Shown here piece by piece: positions 57,666 to 64,000 of a stretch of 64,000 nt of DNA (its first letter is position 1; the number at the start of each line of letters is the position of its first letter). Made by a program: the position numbers and the translations under genes. The notes beneath the pieces were generated by a model. The model worked only from the letters and a program-made list of their open reading frames with translations, was not told the origin of the DNA and made no database searches. The DNA is taken from positions 62,001 through 126,000 of the forward strand of contig CAWBLP010000012.1 in assembly GCA_963789495.1 (NCBI GenBank), in the 5' to 3' direction. The stretch is from CAWBLP01 sp963789495. GTDB taxonomy: Bacteria > Pseudomonadota > Alphaproteobacteria > Acetobacterales > Acetobacteraceae.

Positions 57666-59358
57666 GTAACCGGGGCAAAATCCCGGGCGAGTGGTGTTTT
57701 CAGGCGGGTTGGCCACGGCGGCGGATGAGGCTGGGAAGGTGCGGGACGGCGGGAGCACCTGAGATGCTGAGCCTGGCACCGAGATAGTCCCACAATGCGA
57801 TGCCGAGCTTGGTGCAGGTCTTGGCGAGCCCGAGGAAAGCGTCGCGGCAGTCTCGGCCGATATCGCTGTGGGTTCCGCCGCTGACTTTGCGCTTTGTCAC
57901 CTGACAGCGGATGTCGTTTTCCGAACCGTTGGTGTGCAGCGGGATCTCGGGATGGTCGAGCACCATCAGTAACTCGGCCTTGTTGGCGTGCAGCCGCTGG
58001 AGCAGGCGGTCCAGAGTGGCGAAGCCGGTACGTCGGTGAAAGATGCGGTCGAACCGCCCCCGCATTTCACGGCGTCGGCGTGGCGTCGGTTCACGCCGGT
58101 AGAGCTTCAGGTCGGCATAATACCACCAGATCAGCCCGCGGATATGCTGCTGGGCGGCACGCTGCTGGTCGGTAAAGGTCTCCAGCTTGTGCACCAGGCG
58201 TTCGGCGTGGATCCAGCACAGCGCATGCTGGCCGATGTTGAACTGCCCGGCATCGTCGCTGACTATGACCGCCTCGCAGAGAAACCCGTGTGCGCTCACC
58301 GCGCCCCACAGCGCAGCTTCTGTGGCGACGCGCACCGGATCGGGCGTCACCGGCAGACCGGTCATGCCGAGCTGCTCAAGATGGCGCATCCAGGCGGTCT
58401 GATCGGCGAACTGCCGCTGCCCATGTGTTGCCAGTCGCTGGATGAGCGGTCCGGCCAGGGCATGCTCATGCATATAGTCCAGCGCCGCATCGTTGATCAC
58501 GTAATCGGTGTGACCGGCACGCAGCAGGTCAAGAAAGTTCCGGCGAACTCTTGCTGCCCGTTGTGCCGAACCAGGCGAACGTGTCGTTGCCGATTTGCGT
58601 GCAGACGGCATTGGCGCCGCGATGGCGCGCGCCGGTGTCATCGACGGTGACCCAGTCCGCTGTCGCCAGTCCGGCACGTAGCACCTCGCAGCTCTCCACC
58701 AGGAAGTCATCTTGTCCATCGATCAGCAGGCGCATGACCTGCCGCTTCGAGATACTGACGCCGATCGCCTGAAGCTGTGTGACCAAACGCTCGACGGTCA
58801 CCTGGCCCTGGTGGTACTGCATCAGCACGAAGCGCCGCAGCTCCGGCCCGAAATGGCCGCGGATGCCACTGGGCAGCGGCGCCACGATGGTCTCGCCTTG
58901 CGGCGTCAGCCAGCGCTCGCGGCGGTAGCGCACCGCCCGTGCCGTGAGCACCAGCTCCTGCACTCGATACGGCTCGTAGCCCTTGAACTGCGAACCCGGC
59001 GGATGCGCCACCCGCAGCACCTCGGTCTGCGGTGTGACCCGCGGTGTCACCTTGCCGCGGCCGCGGCGTTTGCCCCGCTTGCCGCCGCGCTTCGGCTCGG
59101 TGCCCTTCTCCATGCCGCTCGGCTTGATCGATGGGCGACCCTTGAGGCCCTTCAGCCAGGCGATCTCATCGCGCTGTGCCGCCACCAGTTGCTTCAGCTC
59201 CGACACCTCGCCCAGCAGCTCAACCACCAGAGCTTCCAGCTCGGCGTGCGGCAGACCCGACGGATCAGTGGGCGGTGACATGCGGCGAGCGAATCGGTAC
59301 TCGTCCGCGTCGGGGGAAGCCCTAAAATGCAATCCGCCCGGGGTTTTGCCCCGGTTAC
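57666..59358 (-). mobile_element. IS66-family element (ISBst12-like layout) with 8-bp target duplication
   Basis: 1693 bp bounded by 24-bp inverted repeats at 57666-57689 and 59335-59358 (one mismatch) that start GTAACCGGGGC. Immediately outside is a perfect 8-bp direct repeat GCTCGGTC (57658-57665 and 59359-59366). GTAA-starting ends and 8-bp target duplications are characteristic of IS66. Only one gene, a TnpC-type transposase, is inside, so it matches the single-gene ISBst12-like subgroup rather than classic three-gene IS66. An intact target duplication suggests recent insertion, between kdpE and tgt. Confidence 0.92.
57700..59281 (-). CDS. IS66-type transposase (one insertion)
   Basis: DDE transposase of the element at 57666-59358, starting at ATG 59281 (MSPPTDPSGLPHAELEAL). 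It has an N-terminal coiled coil (LLGEVSELKQLVAAQRDEIAWLKGLKG), a basic region, and catalytic regions WVTVDDTGARH (Asp), VSDDAGQFNIGQHALCWIHAERL (Asp) and IPLHTNGSENDIRCQVTKRKVS (Glu). One extra base near 58547 separates FAWFGTTGSKS from RRNFLDLLRAGHTDYV; corrected length is 526 residues. Whether the shift is real or an error decides whether this copy is active. Confidence 0.88.
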
Positions 59359-59429
59359 GCTCGGTCGAGGTAAGCCGCTGAAATGGCTGAATTGCGCCGA
59401 CGCTGCGGCGAGGCCATATCCTCGCCGCC

Positions 59430-60565
59430 ATGAACCTCCCGACCACGCACTTCGCCCACCACACCGTCGCCACCGACGGCGCCGCCCGGGCCGGCACGCT
59501 GACCACAGCCCACGGGCCGGTGGAGACGCCGGTGTTCATGCCGGTCGGGACCGCCGGCACGGTAAAGGCAATGACCGCCGACGCGGTGCGCGCCACCGGC
59601 GCACGGCTGGTGCTCGGCAACACCTATCACCTGATGCTGCGGCCGGGCGCCGAACGCGTGGGGCGGCTGGGCGGCCTGCACCGGCTGATGGACTGGCCCG
59701 GCCCGATCCTGACCGACTCCGGCGGGTTCCAGGTCATGTCGCTGTCCAAGCTGCGCAAACTCGACGCCGACGGCGTGACCTTCCAGTCGCATCTCGACGG
59801 TTCACGCCATCGCCTGACGCCGGAACACGCGGTTGAGATCCAGCACCTGCTGGACGCCACCATCACCATGGTGCTGGACGAATGCACGCGCCTTCCCGGC
59901 CACCGCGGCGCAGGCGGAATCCTCCATGGCGCTGTCGATGCGCTGGGCCGCCCGCTCTAAGCAGGCGTTTTCCCCCCGCTCCGGCTACGCGCTGTTCGGC
60001 ATCGTGCAGGGCAGCGTCTACCCCGCCCTGCGCGAGGCATCGGCGCGCGCGCTGACCGATATCGGCTTCGACGGCTACGCGGTCGGCGGCCTGGCGATCG
60101 GTGAGGGCCAGGCAAACCACCTATGCCGTGCTGGACGCGACCGTGCCGTTCCTGCCGGCGGACCGGCCGCGCTACCTGATGGGCGTCGGCACCCCCGACG
60201 ATCTGATCGGCGCCGTCCAGCGCGGCATCGACATGTTCGATTGCGTCATCCCCACCCGCGCCGGACGCACCGCACGCGCCTACACCTCGCGCGGGGTGTT
60301 CAACCTGCGCAACGCCCGCTTCGCCGATGATGCGCGACCGCTGGACCCGGCATGCCGCTGCCCGGCCTGCACGCGCCACGTCCGCGCCTATCTGCACCAT
60401 CTGTTTCGCGCGGAGGAGATGCTCGGCCCGATGCTGTTGACCTGGCACAATCTGACCTATTTCCAGGACCTGATGCGCGGCCTGCGCACCGCCATCATCG
60501 GGCGCCAACTGACCGCGCATGCCGCAGCGGTGCGGGCGGCCTGGGCAGCAGGAGACGATGCATGA
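59430..60565 (+). CDS. tgt: tRNA-guanine transglycosylase (two insertions)
   Basis: Exchanges guanine-34 for preQ1 in tRNAs with GUN anticodons. It starts MNLPTTHFAHHTVATDGAAR; blocks LVLGNTYHLMLRPGAE and WPGPILTDSGGFQVMSL (catalytic Asp), VTFQSHLDGSRHRLTPE, FDGYAVGGLAIGE, FDCVIPTRAGRTARAYT (second Asp), and zinc site CRCPACTRHVRAYLHHL. Extra bases near 59896 and 60115 break the frame; corrected length is 377 residues, normal. First gene of the tgt-queF-queG run; ATGA overlap with queF. Confidence 0.93.
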
Positions 60566-61026
60566 GCGAGCCGGATTACTCCGAGCTGACACAACTTGGC
60601 CAGCCAGCCAGCATGCCGGCGTCACCGGCCGAGGCGAAACTGGAGCGGGTCGCCAATCCGGCCAGCGGTCGCCACTACCTGGTGCGTTTCACCTGCCCGG
60701 AATTCACCTCGCTCTGTCCGCTGACCGGCCAGCCGGATTTCGCCCATCTGGTGATCGACTACGTGCCGCGCGACTGGATCGTGGAGAGCAAGTCGCTGAA
60801 GTTGTTCCTCGGTTCGTTCCGCAACCACGGCACGTTCCACGAGGCCTGCACCATGCAGGTCGCCGAACGCCTGGTGGCGGCGCTGGATCCGGTCTGGCTG
60901 CGCATCGGCGGCTATTGGTATCCCCGCGGCGGCATGCCGATCGACGTGTTCTGGCAGAGCGCTGCGCCGCCCGCCAAGGTGTGGATTCCACCGCAGGAGG
61001 TCGCGCCATACCGGGGGCGTGGGTGA
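60562..61026 (+). CDS. queF: NADPH-dependent 7-cyano-7-deazaguanine reductase
   Basis: Reduces preQ0 to preQ1 in queuosine synthesis. Protein of 154 residues of the short (unimodular) QueF type. It has the catalytic Cys in FTSLCPLTGQPDFAHL, the QueF motif ESKSLKLFLGSFRNHGTFHE and RIGGYWYPRGGMPIDVFW. Its ATG overlaps the tgt stop by 4 bp and its own stop overlaps the queG start, showing one translation-coupled operon. Confidence 0.95.
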   Translation: MSEPDYSELTQLGQPASMPASPAEAKLERVANPASGRHYLVRFTCPEFTSLCPLTGQPDFAHLVIDYVPRDWIVESKSLKLFLGSFRNHGTFHEACTMQVAERLVAALDPVWLRIGGYWYPRGGMPIDVFWQSAAPPAKVWIPPQEVAPYRGRG

Positions 61027-62155
61027 CCGGACCCGCGACATTGCGGTCACCCGGCACCGGTCGCGCGCCGTGACGGCACACGCCGGCCCGCCATCGCCAG
61101 CCGATCCGCGTGCCGCGATTCGCCACCGCGCCCTGCAACTGGGTTTCGATGCCGTCGGTTTCGCGGACGCTGCCCTTGGTCCGGAAGTGCGGCAGCGCCT
61201 CGCCGCCTTCCTGGCCGCCGGCCAGCACGGCGACATGGGCTGGATGGCGAACCGGCAGGAGCAGCGATCGCACCCGCAATCCCTCTGGCCCGCCGCACGC
61301 AGCATCATCGCGCTGGGCCTGTCTTACGCGCCGGAGGACGACCCGCTGGCCGCACTCCACCAGCACGACCGCGGCACGATCTCGGTCTACGCGCGCAACC
61401 GCGACTATCATGACGTGCTGAAGGGGATGCTCAAGCATCTGGCGCAGTTCATCGTGTCGCGATTCGACACTGAGATAAAACTGTTCGTGGATACCGCGCC
61501 GGTGATGGAAAAACCGCTGGCGATGCGGGCCGGCTTGGGCTGGCAGGGCAAGCACACCAACCTGGTTTCGCGCGATCATGGCTCGTGGCTGTTTCTGGGC
61601 GAGATCTACACCTCGCTGGAGATCGCGCCCGATCCGCCGCATGTCGATCGCTGCGGTAGCTGCTCCCGCTGCTTGGACGCCTGCCCGACCGCCGCCTTTC
61701 CGGCGCCCTACCAACTGGATGCCACGCGCTGCATCTCCTACCTCACGATCGAGCATCGCGGTCCGATTCCGCACGCACTGCGTCCGCTGATGGGCAACCG
61801 CATCTACGGGTGCGACGATTGTCTGGCGGTCTGTCCGTGGAACCGATTTGCCCGCGCCTCGCAGCACGACAAGTTGCGTGCCCGGGAGGATCTGGCGGCG
61901 CCGGACCTGGCCGCGTTGGCGGTGCTGAACGATGCCGGGTTTCGCGCACGGTTTTCCGGCTCGCCGATCAAGCGCATCGGACGTGATCGTTTCATCCGCA
62001 ACGTCCTGATGGCGATCGGCAATTCCAACCAGCCGGACCTGCTGCCGGTTGCGATGAAGCTGGCATCCGACGCCAACCCGGTGGTGGCCGAGGCGGCCGC
62101 GTGGGCCGGCGAGCGATTGCGGACATCATGCCCCACGGCGTCGTGCGGGAACTGA
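61019..62155 (+). CDS. queG: Epoxyqueuosine reductase
   Basis: Cobalamin- and [4Fe-4S]-dependent enzyme that makes queuosine from epoxyqueuosine, the last step. Protein of up to 378 residues. Two ferredoxin-like clusters: CGSCSRCLDACPTAAF and CDDCLAVCPWN; YLTIEHRGPIP follows the first; cobalamin-domain blocks RSIIALGLSYAP and YARNRDYHDVLKGML precede. The proposed GTG start (61019) overlaps queF by 8 bp; a GTG at 61070 is also possible. HEAT-like C-terminus is short. Confidence 0.93.
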   Translation: MGDRTRDIAVTRHRSRAVTAHAGPPSPADPRAAIRHRALQLGFDAVGFADAALGPEVRQRLAAFLAAGQHGDMGWMANRQEQRSHPQSLWPAARSIIALGLSYAPEDDPLAALHQHDRGTISVYARNRDYHDVLKGMLKHLAQFIVSRFDTEIKLFVDTAPVMEKPLAMRAGLGWQGKHTNLVSRDHGSWLFLGEIYTSLEIAPDPPHVDRCGSCSRCLDACPTAAFPAPYQLDATRCISYLTIEHRGPIPHALRPLMGNRIYGCDDCLAVCPWNRFARASQHDKLRAREDLAAPDLAALAVLNDAGFRARFSGSPIKRIGRDRFIRNVLMAIGNSNQPDLLPVAMKLASDANPVVAEAAAWAGERLRTSCPTASCGN

Positions 62156-62289
62156 GCGGTCGGTCACCGGTCCGGCTCGCCAGGCGATCGACAGTCCAGC
62201 AGATCAGTTCTCGGCCTTCCGGCTCGGCAGACGGCGCATGTGCGATCCACGTGCGGTCAGGTGCCGCAACAGCCAGTCGCCGACACCCG

Positions 62290-64000
62290 CTATGATGGCA
62301 GGTCGGCGGCGAGCGAAACCAGGTCAACCCCGGCACGCAGCAGCCGCTTGGCATTGTCCCAGCTGCTGACCTGACGGACCATCGAGTCTTGCCCGGTCGC
62401 AACGCACCAGCTCGATGAGTCTGCTGAGCCGCACCAGCTCATCCTCGGTCCAACGCCCCAGCAGGGCCTCCTGCAGCACCACGATGGAGCCGGAGAGCAG
62501 CGAGGTTTCCAGCGGCGGCAGTTCCAGCCCCTCGCATTCGAACGCAACCGTCTGGCAGAACGGTCGCAACCGGACTGCGCATTGCAGCACCCGGTTGCGT
62601 GGCACGCCCAGCGGCAGATGCGCGATCACGAAGATCAGGCGAGACCGCACCCGCTCATCGAGTTGCTTGCAGGCTGCAATGTAGCGATCGGTACAGCGGC
62701 GATCGAGGAACACGTCGAACGCGATCGGGATGAGCACCGGCAAGGTGCTGCCTGCTTCGATGGTGGCAACGACCAGCTCCGCGGCGGCACCCAGCACCAG
62801 TCGATCGAAGTCGAACGTCTCCCGATCCCGGATCGGCAACGCCATCAGGGCGCATTGCAACTGCTGCTCCAACGCCCGCGGCAGGTTGGCAAAATGCGCG
62901 ATGATTTCGCCCATGTGTCGACTGCGGATCGCGGCCAGCTCGCAGGTCGCGCCGAGCACCGCCTTGCGCAATGTGGCGCGTGCACGGGCCTCGATTTCCT
63001 GCAGGCGGGCGTTCAGACGCTGGCCCAGCGCGAGCCCGAGCATGTCCGCGGATCGATCCGGATCGTCGGGCAACTCCACAGCGCCGGTCACCGCCGAGAC
63101 GTAGGTCGACGACGCCGCCTCGCCCTGGCCGATCAACCGCGCCCGAATGTCGCGCGCGAGCGCGGTGGCACGAACGGCGGCTTCGTCCTCCGTCACATCG
63201 CCAAAGCATACGACAAATCCGCTATCGGTGGTCCGTGACCAGCTATCGCGCGGCCCACAGCGCTGCCGCAAGACATGCTCCGCGCTCGCCATCACCCGCG
63301 CCGCCACGGCCGGCCAGCGCGAGCCCAGTGACGTCTTCACATCCTCCAGGCCGATCAGCTTGATCTTGCCTGCGATATGGACACGCACCTGAGCCGGCTT
63401 TGCGACTTGGATCCGATTGAGCGTGATGATCCGGAAGCGTTTGAGGTCCTCGCGTTGCACCATCGTCGAGCCGAGCTCCAGCCGGATCATCGATCCGTCC
63501 GCATGCTGCACCATGGCCTCGAGCTGATAACTTTCGCCGGTGCCCATCTGTCGCTGACGGGCATCCAACACCGCGGGCCGCAATTCGACCGCGATGAGAT
63601 CGACGCCGGTCTTGCCGAGCAGTCCACCCGGCCGGTAGCCCAGCAGCTCATCGAGCGCCGGATTGGTCATCAGGATTGTGCCCTGCTCGTCTAGGATGCC
63701 GACCGCTGCGTGAACCGAGATGAAGACCTTGGCCAGCAATCCCTGGACCGCGGCGTGTTGCTGCCGGTCGCGCCGCGCATCGGTGATATCGCGGCCGAGC
63801 AGGACGCTGCAGGGCGGTGAGGTTCTTGCCACCGGCATCAGGTGCAGGCCCAGCCAGAACTGCTTCCCGGTCGCGCCGGCGCAGAGGATTTCCGAGCGGA
63901 AGGACTGCCGATTTTGCGCCGCCTGCAGCAGCCCGTCGGCAGCCGCGGGATCGAGATCCGGTGCGGCCAGGGAAAGCAGCGGCCGCCCGACCAGGTCCTC
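62290..64000 (-). CDS. PAS-domain signalling protein with degenerate GGDEF/EAL-like regions (partial, one insertion)
   Basis: The gene enters from the right edge; its start is outside the window. The visible part opens with a PAS domain (LVGRPLLSLAAPD...VLLGRDITDARR), then a second PAS (GILDEQGTILMTNPALDELLGYRPGGLLGKTGVDLI). Later TDSGFVVCFGDVTEDEAAVRATALARDIRA is reminiscent of a GGDEF domain and FDVFLDRRCTDRYIAACKQLDERVRSRLIFVIA of an EAL domain, but the GGDEF and EAL signatures themselves are absent. One extra base near 62403 must be removed to reach VRQVSSWDNAKRLLRAGVDLVSLAADLPS and the stop at 62290. Probably a sensor or c-di-GMP-related protein without catalysis. Confidence 0.65.

Overview
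The window is GC-rich, densely coded bacterial DNA. It most resembles an alphaproteobacterium, probably Rhodospirillales/Acetobacteraceae. The evidence is: an atpHAGDC operon with no other ATP synthase genes attached; SspB with the alphaproteobacterial C-terminal tail; dnaX-ybaB-recR next to the small SRP RNA; a tgt-queF-queG run; and intergenic repeats of the kind common in that order. This placement is inference from gene content and style, because no search was possible.

Layout. 0-9 kb: the start of a heme-binding (HbpS/GlcG-like) gene, a TPR/glycosyltransferase-like protein, two alpha/beta hydrolases, a 3-hydroxyisobutyrate-dehydrogenase-type enzyme, tmk, uvrD and a PEP-CTERM exported protein. 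9-18 kb: a second TPR/glycosyltransferase-like protein, a DUF6065 + 2OG-Fe(II) oxygenase gene, metF, mlaA-mlaC, a GNAT, a class II aldolase and a sulfotransferase. 18.4-23.6 kb: the F1-ATPase operon on the minus strand, interrupted by REP-like hairpins. 24-27.6 kb: recR, ybaB, dnaX and the SRP RNA. 28-38 kb: a membrane-anchored trypsin-like protease, an LLM oxidoreductase, small and membrane proteins, a CNNM/CorC-type protein, a CoA-transferase, an aldo/keto reductase and an acyl-CoA dehydrogenase. 38.7-43.2 kb: a 1506-residue protein joining a calpain-type cysteine protease domain to nineteen RTX-like repeats. 43-49 kb: a truncated chemoreceptor, an ISAs1-type transposase relic, a metallo-hydrolase, sspB and two MFS transporters. 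49.6-57.6 kb: kdpFABC-kdpDE with an extra micro-ORF in front. 57.7-59.4 kb: a complete IS66-type element with an 8-bp target duplication. 59.4-62.2 kb: tgt-queF-queG (queuosine). The window ends inside a PAS protein with degenerate signalling domains.

Two points dominate interpretation. First, many single-copy genes (all five atp genes, kdpA/B/C, tgt, sspB, the IS transposase, the DUF6065 gene, the PAS gene) are broken by single-base indels, about 38 by hand count, of which about 36 look like one-base insertions. Removing them restores full-length proteins of normal family length, so I treat these as intact genes with probable sequence errors, not pseudogenes. Second, the most unusual biology is the calpain/RTX-like protein. 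Its repeats form a five-module higher-order unit of exactly 696 bp, repeated three times plus a partial fourth.
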